26,489 nucleotides of DNA from UBA4615 sp049422085. GTDB lineage: Bacteria > Pseudomonadota > Gammaproteobacteria > Burkholderiales > Burkholderiaceae_E. Position 1 is the stretch's first letter. Every line of letters begins with the position of its first letter. The stretch is from NCBI GenBank assembly GCA_049422085.1, contig JBMSOD010000015.1:1-26489 (forward strand). Direction: 5' to 3'. A model generated the notes under the pieces. It had not been told where the DNA came from and did no database searches. It saw only the letters and a program-made list of their open reading frames with translations. Positions 8,546-18,601 of this stretch are shown one piece after another. The translations under genes and the position numbers were made by a program.

Positions 8546-8759
8546 CGAGGCGGTCACCCGCAATCTCGAGAAATACTTCATCGACCTGGAGGGTTCGCGC
8601 CCGAGCGCGATCTATGACATGGTGCTTGATGCCGTGGAGCGTCCCATGCTCGAAGTGGTCATGAAGCATGCCCAGGGCAATCAGCTAAGAGCGAGCGAGA
8701 TGCTCGGCATCAACCGCAATACCCTGCGCAAGAAGCTGCAACATCACGGCCTGCTCTGA
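8526..8759 (+). CDS. fis: Nucleoid-associated DNA-binding protein Fis
   Basis: Fis is a small dimeric DNA-bending protein that organises the nucleoid and activates rRNA and other strong promoters in fast growth. The ATG at 8526 gives 77 residues. The C-terminal half holds the helix-turn-helix, QLRASEMLGINRNTLRKKL, nearly the same as the family consensus, preceded by the dimerisation helices (YDMVLDAVERPMLEVVM). The frame stays open further upstream inside dusB, but the ATG at 8526 yields a protein that begins like short Fis homologues of beta- and gammaproteobacteria. The 20-base overlap with dusB indicates co-translation. As in other betaproteobacteria it is shorter than the 98-residue E. 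coli protein, lacking the N-terminal beta-hairpin arm. Confidence 0.93.
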   Translation: MKSLSIDEAVTRNLEKYFIDLEGSRPSAIYDMVLDAVERPMLEVVMKHAQGNQLRASEMLGINRNTLRKKLQHHGLL

Positions 8760-8841
8760 TTCGACCGCTGCAAACCCGACGCGTCACCGAACCTTCCAGC
8801 GACATTCCCTTCTCTTTCCCCTGCCCCACCGGAGCCCCTCC

Positions 8842-10416
<1,575 letters not shown>

Positions 10417-10965
10417 TCTGCCGGTCGGGGGCCCTGCGGCCCGCGGCGCGGCGACATCGTCTGCGCGCCAACGTATCCTGGGGATCGACCCTGGTCTGCG
10501 CGTGACTGGCTTCGGTGTGATCGACGCCCTGCCAGGCGGGCGCCTGCTCTATGTGAGCTCAGGTGTGATCCGTGTTCCGGAGGGCGAGCTTGCGAGCCGG
10601 CTGGCGGTGATCTTCACCCAGGTGCAGGCGGTCATCGAACAGACCCGTCCCGATACCAGTGCCATCGAGAAGGTCTTCGTCAATGTGAACCCGGCAAGCA
10701 CGCTCCTGCTCGGACAGGCGCGAGGGGCAGCACTGTGCGCACTCGCCACCCGCGGGCTTCCGGTGGCCGAGTACACCGCATTGCAGCTCAAGCAGGCCGT
10801 CGTGGGATACGGCCGGGCCAGCAAGGAACAGATGCAGGCGATGGTGACCCGACTGCTCGCCCTGCCCGGCGAGCCGTCCCGGGACGCGGCCGATGCACTG
10901 GCCTGTGCGATCTGCCATGCCCATGCCCACGGCCAGCAGGTCCGCCGGGGTAGACTGAAGGCCTC

Positions 10966-11553
10966 ATGATCGGTCGCATCTCTGGCACGCTGCTCGGCAA
11001 GGAGCCCCCTCAGGTTCTGGTGGATGTGGGGGGCGTGGGTTACGAACTTGACGTGCCCATGAGCACCTTCTATGACCTGCCATCCCTTGGGGAACGGGTC
11101 ACCCTGCTCACGCATCTTGTGGTTCGGGAAGATGCCCATCTGCTCTATGGTTTTCTGAGCGCGGATGAGCGCAGTGCCTTTCGTGAACTCATCCGTGTCT
11201 CGGGCATCGGTCCGCGCATGGCGCTCGCCGTGCTCTCGGGGCTGAGTGTGGGCGAACTGGCCCAGGCCGTCGCGCTTCAGGAGTCGGGACGACTGGTCAA
11301 GGTGCCGGGGATTGGCAAGAAAACCGCCGAGCGATTGCTGCTGGAACTCAAGGGGCGCTTTGCCCAGGCGATCGGAAGGGCCGATGCAGGCCTTGCCCCG
11401 GCCGAAGGGGATCATGCGGCCGACATTCTGCGCGCGCTGCTGGCCTTGGGATACTCGGAACGCGAGGCGTCCGTCGCGGCACGCCAGGTGCCGGCTGGCA
11501 CGCCGGTGTCCGATGGCATTCGGCTGGCCCTGAAACAACTGGCGCGGGCATGA
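10966..11553 (+). CDS. ruvA: Holliday-junction branch-migration subunit RuvA
   Basis: RuvA binds the four-way junction as a tetramer and loads the RuvB motor. The 195-residue protein has the N-terminal OB fold (MIGRISGTLL, LVDVGGVGYELDVP, LLYGF), two helix-hairpin-helix motifs (RVSGIGPRMALAVLSGL and LVKVPGIGKKTAERLLLELK) and the small C-terminal domain III that contacts RuvB (DILRALLALGYSEREASVA). Start ATG overlaps the ruvC stop by four bases, and ruvB begins seven bases after the stop, so ruvCAB is one operon here, as in many proteobacteria. Confidence 0.97.
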   Translation: MIGRISGTLLGKEPPQVLVDVGGVGYELDVPMSTFYDLPSLGERVTLLTHLVVREDAHLLYGFLSADERSAFRELIRVSGIGPRMALAVLSGLSVGELAQAVALQESGRLVKVPGIGKKTAERLLLELKGRFAQAIGRADAGLAPAEGDHAADILRALLALGYSEREASVAARQVPAGTPVSDGIRLALKQLARA

Positions 11554-11560
11554 GACGTCC

Positions 11561-12601
11561 ATGATCGAACACGACCGACTGATCGCGCCAGCCGCGGTAT
11601 CACCCTCGGAAGAGGCCCTTGAACGGGCCCTGCGTCCCAAGGCGCTGGCGGATTACGTCGGCCAGCCCCGCGTGCGCGAACAGCTCGAAATTTTCGTAAG
11701 TGCCGCGCGCAAGCGCAGCGAGGCCCTCGACCACCTGCTGCTGTTCGGCCCCCCGGGTCTTGGCAAGACCACGCTTGCGCATATCGTTGCGGCCGAGATG
11801 GGCGTGAACCTGCGCCAGACCTCCGGGCCGGTGCTGGAGCGTCCGGGTGACCTGGCCGCCCTGCTCACCAATCTCGAAAAAAACGATGTGCTCTTCATCG
11901 ACGAGATTCACCGTCTCAGTCCGGTCGTTGAAGAAATCCTCTATCCCGCGCTCGAGGACTTTCAGATCGACATCATGATTGGCGAAGGGCCTGCTGCCCG
12001 CTCGATCAAGCTCGATCTGCAGCCGTTCACCCTGGTGGGCGCCACCACGCGCGCAGGCATGCTGACCAACCCGCTGCGCGATCGCTTCGGCATCGTGGCG
12101 CGGCTCGAGTTCTATGACGTCGCCGATCTCACCCGCATCGTGACCCGTTCGGCGGGTCTGCTGCAGGCCCCCATCGATGAAGGCGGCGCCCGCGAAATTG
12201 CGCGACGCGCACGCGGCACCCCTCGTATTGCCAACCGATTGCTGCGTCGGGTGCGTGATTACGCCGAGGTGAAGGCCTCGGGCCATATCGATGCGGCCGT
12301 GGCCGATGCGGCACTCACCATGCTTGATGTCGATCCGATCGGCCTGGACACCATGGACCGTCGCCTGCTCGAGGCCATCATCCACAAGTTCTCCGGGGGC
12401 CCGGTGGGTGTCGATAACCTTGCTGCCGCCATCGGTGAAGAACGCGAGACCATCGAAGACGTGCTCGAGCCCTACCTGATCCAGCAAGGGTTCCTGCAAC
12501 GCACCCCCAGGGGGCGGATCGCAAGCCCGGCTGCCTGGCGCCATTTTGGTCTGGCTGCGCCCGCTCAGTCCGGCTCGGGTCAGCTCTTTGATGAAACCTG
12601 A
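11561..12601 (+). CDS. ruvB: Holliday-junction ATP-dependent helicase RuvB
   Basis: RuvB forms hexameric AAA+ rings that pull DNA through the RuvA-bound junction. The 346-residue protein carries LRPKALADYVGQPRVREQL, Walker A GPPGLGKTTLA (about residues 63-73), Walker B VLFIDEIHRL (110-119), sensor 1 TLVGATTRAG, the arginine finger region LRDRFGI and sensor 2 GTPRIANRLLRRVRD. The winged-helix C-terminal domain follows, with TMDRRLLEAIIHKFSGGPVG and the EPYLIQQGFLQRTPRGR box. All are canonical. It is the last ruv gene; the rhomboid gene starts nine bases after its stop. Confidence 0.98.
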   Translation: MIEHDRLIAPAAVSPSEEALERALRPKALADYVGQPRVREQLEIFVSAARKRSEALDHLLLFGPPGLGKTTLAHIVAAEMGVNLRQTSGPVLERPGDLAALLTNLEKNDVLFIDEIHRLSPVVEEILYPALEDFQIDIMIGEGPAARSIKLDLQPFTLVGATTRAGMLTNPLRDRFGIVARLEFYDVADLTRIVTRSAGLLQAPIDEGGAREIARRARGTPRIANRLLRRVRDYAEVKASGHIDAAVADAALTMLDVDPIGLDTMDRRLLEAIIHKFSGGPVGVDNLAAAIGEERETIEDVLEPYLIQQGFLQRTPRGRIASPAAWRHFGLAAPAQSGSGQLFDET

Positions 12602-12609
12602 CCCCTCCG

Positions 12610-13335
12610 ATGCGCGACCCTGTTGATCCCCGCGAATTCGTGCTGCGACTGGTCGAGGCCACGCCGCGCACCTGGGTCACCACCCTGCTGGTCGCGCTCA
12701 ATGTCGGCGTGTGGGGGCTCAACCTGCTCGACGGCCTGTCACCCCTGTCACCTCAGCCACAGCAGCTGCTGCAGTGGGGCGGAAACTACCTGCCGGCGAC
12801 ACTCGAGCAGCCCTGGCGATTGGTCACTGCCATGTTCCTGCACGGCGGCATCCTTCATCTGGGTTTCAACATGTGGGCCCTGTGGGATACCGGCCGGCTG
12901 GCCGAGCGCTTCTACGGCAACATCCAGATGCTCACGATCTATCTGGTCGCGGGTCTGGCCGGCTCCATGGCCAGCCTTTTTTTCGCAGCAAGCCGATCCG
13001 TCTCCATCGGAGCCTCGGGCGCCATCTTCGGCGTGGTGGGCTGTCTGCTCGCTGCGATCTTCACAAAGCCCAACAAGCTGCCCGCCGAGCTGGTGCGTTC
13101 GATGCGCTCCTCGATGCTGGGCTTCGTTGGCTATTCCCTGATCATGGGCTTCATTGTCGGTTTCATCGACAATGCGGCCCACCTCGGCGGACTCGCGGGC
13201 GGCCTGCTCATGGGTCTGGTGCTCGCCGAGAAATTCGACGCCGATGAATTCCGCCGCCAGGCCCCGATGCGTTTCGCGGCCGCTGTGGCAATCGCGATCG
13301 TCCTGCTGGGGCTGGCCTGGTCCTGGTTGAACTGA
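12610..13335 (+). CDS. Rhomboid-family intramembrane serine protease
   Basis: Rhomboids cut membrane proteins inside or next to their transmembrane segment. The 241-residue protein has about six hydrophobic segments. The catalytic serine is in SIGASGAIFG (Ser136) and the histidine in DNAAHLGGLAGGLLMG (His191). TAMFLHGGILHLGFNMWALW (about residues 74-93) is the H-x-G-x-x-H-x-x-x-N type motif of the family, with Asn in the oxyanion region. Both dyad residues are present, so it should be active; the substrate is unknown. It occupies the place between ruvB and tolQ where many proteobacteria have ybgC, nine bases after ruvB and 22 before tolQ, so it is probably co-transcribed with one or both. Confidence 0.9.
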   Translation: MRDPVDPREFVLRLVEATPRTWVTTLLVALNVGVWGLNLLDGLSPLSPQPQQLLQWGGNYLPATLEQPWRLVTAMFLHGGILHLGFNMWALWDTGRLAERFYGNIQMLTIYLVAGLAGSMASLFFAASRSVSIGASGAIFGVVGCLLAAIFTKPNKLPAELVRSMRSSMLGFVGYSLIMGFIVGFIDNAAHLGGLAGGLLMGLVLAEKFDADEFRRQAPMRFAAAVAIAIVLLGLAWSWLN

Positions 13336-13342
13336 TCCCATC

Positions 13343-13349
13343 AAGGAAG
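13343..13349 (+). promoter_or_regulatory. Ribosome-binding site that sets the tolQ start
   Basis: AAGGAAG lies nine to ten bases before the GTG at 13358 but more than 20 before the next in-frame ATG (13370), so the GTG is the likelier tolQ start. Confidence 0.6.
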
Positions 13350-13357
13350 CCCGCGCA

Positions 13358-14029
13358 GTGAACCACGACATGTCCATCCTCTCGCTGGTGCTCAATGCCA
13401 GCCTGCTGGTTCAGGCCGTGATGGCCGGCCTGGTCGCGATCTCCATCGCGTCCTGGACCATCATCTTTCGCAAGCTCTTTCAGATCCGCGCGGCTCGCGA
13501 GGCCACCAATGCCTTCGAGGCCGAGTTCTGGCGCGGTACCGAACTCAACGCCCTGCTCGAACGGGTCAGCACCCAGCGTGGCAAACAGGGCCCTCTGGCC
13601 CGCATCTTCGAGGCGGGCATGCGAGAGGCGATCAAAATGCGCCAGCAGCGACCCACCGACTCCGGTGCTCTGCTGGAAGCGGCGCGGCGCGCCATGCGGG
13701 CCAGCTATCAGCGCGAAATGGACGATCTCGAATCCCAGCTGGCCTTCCTGGCCTCGGCCGGATCGGTGAGCCCCTATGTCGGTCTGTTCGGAACGGTCTG
13801 GGGCATCATGAATTCGTTTCGAGGCCTGGCCAATGTCAAGCAGGCCACGCTCGCAGCGGTCGCCCCGGGCATTGCAGAGGCTCTGGTTGCCACCGCCATT
13901 GGCCTCTTTGCAGCCATCCCTGCCGTGGTGGCCTACAACCGGTTTTCCTACGACATCGAACGTCTGTCCAACCGCTTCGAGACTTTCATGGAAGAGTTCT
14001 CGAACATCCTGCAGCGCCAGGGGCGCTGA
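13358..14029 (+). CDS. tolQ: Tol-Pal inner-membrane proton-channel subunit TolQ
   Basis: TolQ is the pentameric stator subunit that, with TolR, uses the proton gradient to energise TolA, driving outer-membrane constriction at division. The 223-residue protein has three membrane spans: about residues 14-36, then after a long cytoplasmic loop, SPYVGLFGTVWGIMNSF (about 137-153) and GIAEALVATAIGLFAAIPAV (168-187), the last two forming the ion path. The tail ends with YDIERLSNRFETFMEEF. ExbB is the homologous alternative, but the order with tolR, tolA, tolB and pal settles it. Starts at GTG 13358 behind a good Shine-Dalgarno. Confidence 0.96.
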   Translation: MNHDMSILSLVLNASLLVQAVMAGLVAISIASWTIIFRKLFQIRAAREATNAFEAEFWRGTELNALLERVSTQRGKQGPLARIFEAGMREAIKMRQQRPTDSGALLEAARRAMRASYQREMDDLESQLAFLASAGSVSPYVGLFGTVWGIMNSFRGLANVKQATLAAVAPGIAEALVATAIGLFAAIPAVVAYNRFSYDIERLSNRFETFMEEFSNILQRQGR

Positions 14030-14044
14030 ACGGAGCGCAAGGAC

Positions 14045-14479
14045 ATGCCCTCGGTCTCTTCAGGACGCGGTCGGCGACGCCGTCCGGTCAGCGATATCAA
14101 TGTCGTTCCCTACATCGACGTGATGCTGGTGCTGCTGGTGATCTTCATGGTGACTGCGCCCATGCTGCCGCCGGGCCAGATCGATGTGCCCAGCGCCGGC
14201 CAGAGCAACACGACGCCAGAATCCCTGGTTGAAATCCGCCTTCAGCAAGGGGGTGAGATGCGCATGGTCACCCGGAACATGCCGCGCCAGTTTGACCGCG
14301 CGGTCGGCAAGCGGGACCTTGCACCCGTGCTTCGAGAGCTCGGCGATCCGGGTGCCCTGGCCGTCCTGATCGCTGCAGACCAGAAGATTCCTTATGGCGA
14401 AGTGGTCGAGGTGATGAACGCGGTCCGCGCTGCAGGGGCCCACCGGGTCGGACTCATGGTCAAGGGACCAGGCAGTTGA
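14045..14479 (+). CDS. tolR: Tol-Pal inner-membrane protein TolR
   Basis: TolR is the partner of TolQ in the proton channel; its periplasmic domain binds peptidoglycan. The 144-residue protein has a basic cytoplasmic N-terminus, then SDINVVPYIDVMLVLLVIFM, in which Asp25 is the essential proton-carrying residue at the start of the single membrane span. The periplasmic domain ends with the conserved ADQKIPYGEVVEVMNAVRAAG. It begins 15 bases after tolQ and its stop overlaps the tolA start (TTGA). Confidence 0.96.
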   Translation: MPSVSSGRGRRRRPVSDINVVPYIDVMLVLLVIFMVTAPMLPPGQIDVPSAGQSNTTPESLVEIRLQQGGEMRMVTRNMPRQFDRAVGKRDLAPVLRELGDPGALAVLIAADQKIPYGEVVEVMNAVRAAGAHRVGLMVKGPGS

Positions 14480-15501
14480 GCACGCCCGACCCGAAGGCGG
14501 TGCAGCGTCCACCTCGGCCGCCCCGATCGCCGGGGCGAAGCCGGGCCCTGGTGCTGGCCATCCTGATGCACCTGTTTCTGTTTGCCCTGTTGTTTGTCGG
14601 CCTGAAGTGGCAGACACGACCCGATGACGTGGTGCAGGCCGAGCTCTGGGTCCCGCCGTCCAGTCCGGTACCGCCGCAGGTGCAACCCGAACCCCCTCGC
14701 CCGGAACCGACGCCAGAACCACCGCCACCTCCGCCTGCACCGGTGCCGAAGCCCGTGCCCAAGACCGAGCCCGAGCCCCCGCCCGACATCAAGGCCGAAC
14801 AGCGTCGCAAGGAGCAGGAGCGCAAGGAAGCTGAAAAGCGTGAGGCGGAGCGGCGCGACGCTGAAAAACGGGAAGCCGAGAAAAAGGCTGCCGAACGCAA
14901 GGAACGCGAACGACGCGAGAGCGAACGCAAAGAGGCCGACAAAAAAGAAGCGGAAAGGAAAGCGGCGGAAAGGAAAGAAGCCGAGAAAAAGGAAGAGGCG
15001 CGCAAGGAGGCCGAGCGCAAAGCCACCGAGCAAAAGCGGGAGGCCGAGCGCAAGGCAGCCGAAGCACAGCGACAGAAAGCCGCCGAAGCGGCCGACGCGC
15101 AGCGTGCTGAAGACATCCGCCGCTTGCAGCAACAGGCCGGCACCTCGGGCCAGGCGGCCGATCGCGCAAGCCCGGGGGCTGCCAGCGGTGCGATCGCAGG
15201 CGGACGGGGTGACGGCGGCTATGCAGGCCGGGTTGCAGCGGCCATCCGCGGTAACACCACCTTCCAGATCCCCGCGGATCTTGAAGGCAATCCCCGAGCG
15301 GTGTTCCAGGTCCAGCTGCGCCCCGACTGCTCACTGGTCAGTGTCCGGCTGCGTCGCTCGAGTGGCGTGCCCGCGTGGGACGCGGCAGCCGAACGAGGGA
15401 TCGCTCGTACCGATCCCTTTCCTCGGCCTCCCGAAGGAAGCTGCCCCGCAGAGATCGAGATCACTCGCGGCCCGCGGGATGCGCCTGTCGCGCGCCCATG
15501 A
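14476..15501 (+). CDS. tolA: Tol-Pal cell-envelope protein TolA
   Basis: TolA spans the periplasm from the TolQR motor to TolB and Pal. The 341-residue protein has a basic N-terminus, one membrane span (about residues 25-43), and a Pro-rich linker (roughly residues 57-95, PEPPRPEPTPEPPPPPPAP). A long helical domain built of Lys/Glu/Ala/Arg repeats (about 105-215), a Gly/Ser/Ala linker and a globular C-terminal domain beginning GYAGRVAAAIRGNTTFQIP follow; the last holds a Cys pair (PDCSL and GSCPAEI). The start is a TTG overlapping the tolR stop, with AAGGGA at 14462-14467 eight bases upstream. A GTG at 14500 is an alternative. The repeat region is A-rich compared with its neighbours simply because of Lys and Glu codons. 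Confidence 0.93.
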   Translation: MSTPDPKAVQRPPRPPRSPGRSRALVLAILMHLFLFALLFVGLKWQTRPDDVVQAELWVPPSSPVPPQVQPEPPRPEPTPEPPPPPPAPVPKPVPKTEPEPPPDIKAEQRRKEQERKEAEKREAERRDAEKREAEKKAAERKERERRESERKEADKKEAERKAAERKEAEKKEEARKEAERKATEQKREAERKAAEAQRQKAAEAADAQRAEDIRRLQQQAGTSGQAADRASPGAASGAIAGGRGDGGYAGRVAAAIRGNTTFQIPADLEGNPRAVFQVQLRPDCSLVSVRLRRSSGVPAWDAAAERGIARTDPFPRPPEGSCPAEIEITRGPRDAPVARP

Positions 15502-15546
15502 CCGTCCCTGAGTTTCCCGGACATACCGGCCACCGTAAGCCCGCCC

Positions 15547-15552
15547 TATAAT
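15547..15552 (+). promoter_or_regulatory. Candidate -10 box upstream of tolB
   Basis: TATAAT, a perfect -10 hexamer, lies 25 bases before the tolB ATG in the 75-base gap after tolA. No recognisable -35 box stands 16-18 bases upstream. It suggests that tolB-pal-cpoB may have its own promoter besides readthrough from tolQRA, as in E. coli, where a promoter also precedes tolB. Confidence 0.45.
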
Positions 15553-15576
15553 TCGGGCTCACGACCTTTGGGCATC

Positions 15577-16935
15577 ATGCAAGATCGATTGAAGCTTCCG
15601 TTCAGGCGTCGCGTCCTCAGCGCGACACTCGGGCACGGGTTGTTCGGCGCCGGGCTTGGCTTTCGTCCGGGCGCCCGACAGCTCGGCGCAGCATTGGGAG
15701 CGGCTGCATGGCTCGCGCCCGGGATCGCAGGTTCCCAGATGCGGATCGATGTCTCCGGCGTGGGCGCCACCCAGTTGCCCATTGCCATCGCCGGCTTCAC
15801 AGGGACCGAAGGCCTGCCCCAGGATGTCGCCGCAGTCATCCGCAGCGACCTCTCCCGCATCGGCGCATTCCGGGTCATTGAGCAGCCCGCCCAGTCCGAG
15901 CAAATGCCGGTCGACTTCGCGGCATTGAGATCGCGAGGCGCGGAGGCCTTCGTGGCCGGCTCGGTGACCCGTCAGGCCGATGGCCGATTCGATGTCCGAT
16001 ACCGCCTGCACGATGTGATCAAGCAGGCGCCCCTGGCGGGTGAGTCGGTCATTGCAACTCCGGCCGACCTTCGCCTGGCTGCCCACAAGATTGCCGATGC
16101 CATCTACCAGCGCCTGACAGGCGAGCGTGGCATCTTCGCGACCCGCATTGCGTTCGTCAGCCGTCAGGCTGGCCGTTACCGCCTCAATGTCGCTGACTGG
16201 GATGGCGAAAACATCGTCTCGCCCCTGACCTCGCCCGAGCCCATCCGCTCTCCGACCTGGTCGCCCGATGGCACGCGTCTGGCGTATGTGTCCTTCGAGG
16301 CACGCAAACCGGTCGTCTATGTGCATCAGCTGGCTAGCGGTCAGCGCCGCGCCGTGGCCAACTTCAAGGGCAGCAATAGCGCGCCCGCCTGGTCGCCCGA
16401 TGGCAATACCCTGGCCGTGGCACTGACCCTCGACGGGCTGTCCCAGATCTATCTGATCAATGCGGCCGACGGCAGCAGTCCCCGAAGGCTCACCACCTCG
16501 AGTTCCATTGATACCGAACCGGTGTTCGCCGCCGATGGACGGACCCTGTATTTCACCTCTGACCGGGGCGGTGCTCCGCAGATCTACCGCACCTCGCTTG
16601 CAGGCGGCGAGACGGCGCGTGTGACCTTTGGATCCTCCTACAACACCAGCCCGAGGGTGAGCCCCGACGGCAAACTGCTTGCCTTCATCACCCGACGGGG
16701 TGGCTACTTTGTCGGCCTCAAGGATCTCTCAACCGGCAACGAAAGCGTGCTGACCGACGGCGGGCAGGAAGAGGCGCCCAGTTTTGCGCCCAATGGCCAG
16801 TGGGTCATGTATGCCACCCGGGCCGGTGGGCGGGAAAGCCTCATGGCCGTCTCGATTGACGGTCGCATCCGTCAGAGATTGACCAACACGCTGGGGGATA
16901 TCCGGGAGCCTGCCTGGGGGCCTTTCCCGAGGTAG
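15577..16935 (+). CDS. tolB: Tol-Pal periplasmic beta-propeller protein TolB
   Basis: TolB is a periplasmic protein that binds Pal and TolA. The 452-residue precursor has an N-terminal D1 domain (RIDVSGVGATQLPIAIAGF; DLSRIGAFRVIE) and a six-bladed propeller of WD40-like repeats, recognised by WSPDGTRLAYVSFE, WSPDGNTLAVAL, FAADGRTLYFTSDRGG, VSPDGKLLAFITRRGG and FAPNGQWVMYATR. The leader is unusual: about 50 residues before the D1 domain, with RRRVLSATLGHGLFGAGLGF and then a second hydrophobic stretch LGAALGAAAWLAPGIAG, instead of one short signal peptide. A TTG at 15568 is also in frame, but the ATG at 15577 is preferred. Confidence 0.95.
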   Translation: MQDRLKLPFRRRVLSATLGHGLFGAGLGFRPGARQLGAALGAAAWLAPGIAGSQMRIDVSGVGATQLPIAIAGFTGTEGLPQDVAAVIRSDLSRIGAFRVIEQPAQSEQMPVDFAALRSRGAEAFVAGSVTRQADGRFDVRYRLHDVIKQAPLAGESVIATPADLRLAAHKIADAIYQRLTGERGIFATRIAFVSRQAGRYRLNVADWDGENIVSPLTSPEPIRSPTWSPDGTRLAYVSFEARKPVVYVHQLASGQRRAVANFKGSNSAPAWSPDGNTLAVALTLDGLSQIYLINAADGSSPRRLTTSSSIDTEPVFAADGRTLYFTSDRGGAPQIYRTSLAGGETARVTFGSSYNTSPRVSPDGKLLAFITRRGGYFVGLKDLSTGNESVLTDGGQEEAPSFAPNGQWVMYATRAGGRESLMAVSIDGRIRQRLTNTLGDIREPAWGPFPR

Positions 16936-17068
16936 TTAAAGTCAGCCTGTTCGCAGAGGGCGGGTCACCCGATCCGTCACCTCGTTATCGTCACCTTCAG
17001 CGGCGTGTTCAGCTTCATTGCCGATCGCATCAACTTCATCCGATTTCCATTCATTCGCGGGGTCATTC

Positions 17069-17659
17069 ATGAAAAAAAATACCTTCCTCCCCTTCCTCAA
17101 TGTCGCCGCCCTCTGTACGGCCTTGTTGCTCACCGCCTGCGCCCAGCAGGTCAAGCTCGATGAAAACGCAGCGCCGGTCGATGCTCGAACCGGTGCGGCC
17201 CCGGGTGGTGCAGGCTCCGGCGCGAACGCCTCCGGCATCGGTGCAGGCGGCACCTCGGGCTCGGGGCTGGGCAGTGAGCGTCCTGTCGCGCAGGTCAGCG
17301 TCGACCCTCTGAACGACCCGAACAGCCCGCTTGCCAAGCGCAGCATCTATTTCGACTTCGACAGCTTCATCATTCGCGATGAATTTCGCGGCACGGTCGA
17401 GGCCCATGCCCGGTATCTGCAGGCGAACCGCAATCGCAAGGTCATCATCCAGGGAAATACCGACGAGCGGGGCAGCCGCGAGTACAACCTGGCCCTCGGC
17501 CAGAAACGTGCCGAGGCGGTGCGCCGAGCGCTCAATACCCTGGGCGTCTCTGACAACCAGATCGAAGCAGTAAGTCTTGGTGAAGAAAAGCCGCGCGGCA
17601 CGGGTAACGACGAGTCAGCCTGGGCCGAAAATCGTCGGGCCGATCTGGTCTACCAGTAA
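17069..17659 (+). CDS. pal: Peptidoglycan-associated lipoprotein Pal
   Basis: Pal anchors the outer membrane to peptidoglycan and is the cargo relocated by the Tol motor. From the ATG at 17069 the protein is 196 residues with a lipoprotein signal ending at LLLTAC (lipidated Cys24). A flexible Gly/Ala/Ser linker (about 45-75) leads to an OmpA-type domain, with SIYFDFDSFIIRD, IIQGNTDERGSREYNLALGQ, and Arg in RRADLVY; the Asp and Arg of the TDERG and RRAD motifs bind diaminopimelate. The frame is open a further 17 codons upstream, but the Met-Lys-Lys start with the lipoprotein signal and GGGG at about 17059-17062 identify 17069. It follows tolB by 133 bases with no clear promoter. Confidence 0.97.
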   Translation: MKKNTFLPFLNVAALCTALLLTACAQQVKLDENAAPVDARTGAAPGGAGSGANASGIGAGGTSGSGLGSERPVAQVSVDPLNDPNSPLAKRSIYFDFDSFIIRDEFRGTVEAHARYLQANRNRKVIIQGNTDERGSREYNLALGQKRAEAVRRALNTLGVSDNQIEAVSLGEEKPRGTGNDESAWAENRRADLVYQ

Positions 17660-17680
17660 GCGCAACACGGATCCTCTCCA

Positions 17681-18574
17681 ATGACCCTGCCGATGGCGAA
17701 CATTCGAAGCACATTCAAACCCGGTTCATCGATCGCCAGGTTAGTCGCTGCAGCGTGGATGATTGCAGCGCTGGTACCTGGGCCTTCTGCGGCCCAGATC
17801 CTGTCTGACAGTGAAGCCCGTCGGGCCATTCTCGATCTGCGGGCCCGGACCGATGAATGGCAACGAGAGATCAACCTGCGCCTGGAGGGTCTAGTCGAAC
17901 GCCTGGACAGGCTCGAGCAGGCCATGCCCCGCGGGCAGCTGGATCTGCAAAACCAGGTGCAAAGCCTGAAGCAGGAGATCGCCCAGCTTCGGGGGCAGAT
18001 CGAACTGCAAGCCAACGAGCTTCAGGGCCTGCAGCGCCGCCAGAAGGAATTCGTCTCCGAAGTCGATGGACGTATCAAGCGCTTTGAGCCGGTCACGGTC
18101 ACGATCGATGGCAAGACTGCCACCGTCGAAGTCAACGAGCGCCGTGCCTTCGAGGGCGCGCTCGATGCGTTCAGATCGGGGGATTTCAAGGGCGCACTCG
18201 CGGGGCTTCAGGCCTTTGTGAGCCAGTATCCGCAGAGCGGCTACCTGCCTTCCGCGCACTATTGGATGGGTAGCTCTCAATACGCCCTGAAGGAGGGCAA
18301 AGCAGCCCTTGCAACCCTCGATGCGTTTGTACGTCGATATGGCGATCACCCCAGAGCGCCAGAGGCGCTCCTGATGATCGGGACAGTCCATGCCGACCAG
18401 GGTGAGCGCAAGGAGGCGGCCGAGGCCTGGAAGCGGGTTCTCCAGCATTATCCCGACAGCACCGCCGCCGCACCTGCACGAGATCGACTGGCTGCGCTGG
18501 CCGCTGCGCCTGCCGAGCCTGTGCGATCGGCACCTGCCCCTGCAGCGCCATCACGTCCTGCTCCGCGGCGCTGA
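17681..18574 (+). CDS. cpoB: Cell-division coordinator CpoB (YbgF)
   Basis: CpoB is a periplasmic protein that links Tol-Pal with the PBP1B-LpoB peptidoglycan synthase during constriction. The 297-residue precursor has a signal peptide (hydrophobic 20-37, GPSAAQ), a coiled coil rich in Leu/Gln/Glu (about 45-120, LDLQNQVQSLKQEIAQLRGQ) that trimerises, and three TPR repeats (about 150-275). These include ALDAFRSGDFKGALAGLQAF, YWMGSSQYALKEGKAALATL and MIGTVHADQGERKEAAEAW. It ends in an Ala/Pro tail. It starts 21 bases after pal, completing the Tol-Pal operon. A second in-frame Met (17693) is an alternative start. Confidence 0.94.
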   Translation: MTLPMANIRSTFKPGSSIARLVAAAWMIAALVPGPSAAQILSDSEARRAILDLRARTDEWQREINLRLEGLVERLDRLEQAMPRGQLDLQNQVQSLKQEIAQLRGQIELQANELQGLQRRQKEFVSEVDGRIKRFEPVTVTIDGKTATVEVNERRAFEGALDAFRSGDFKGALAGLQAFVSQYPQSGYLPSAHYWMGSSQYALKEGKAALATLDAFVRRYGDHPRAPEALLMIGTVHADQGERKEAAEAWKRVLQHYPDSTAAAPARDRLAALAAAPAEPVRSAPAPAAPSRPAPRR

Positions 18575-18601
18575 CCGCGCGCTGGCGTTGTCGACTCGAT
18601 C

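Noticed and set aside
14800..15080. Tandem-repeat-like A/G-rich stretch, possible DNA repeat
   Set aside because: The pattern comes from the Lys/Glu/Ala helical repeats normal for TolA domain II, not from a DNA repeat.
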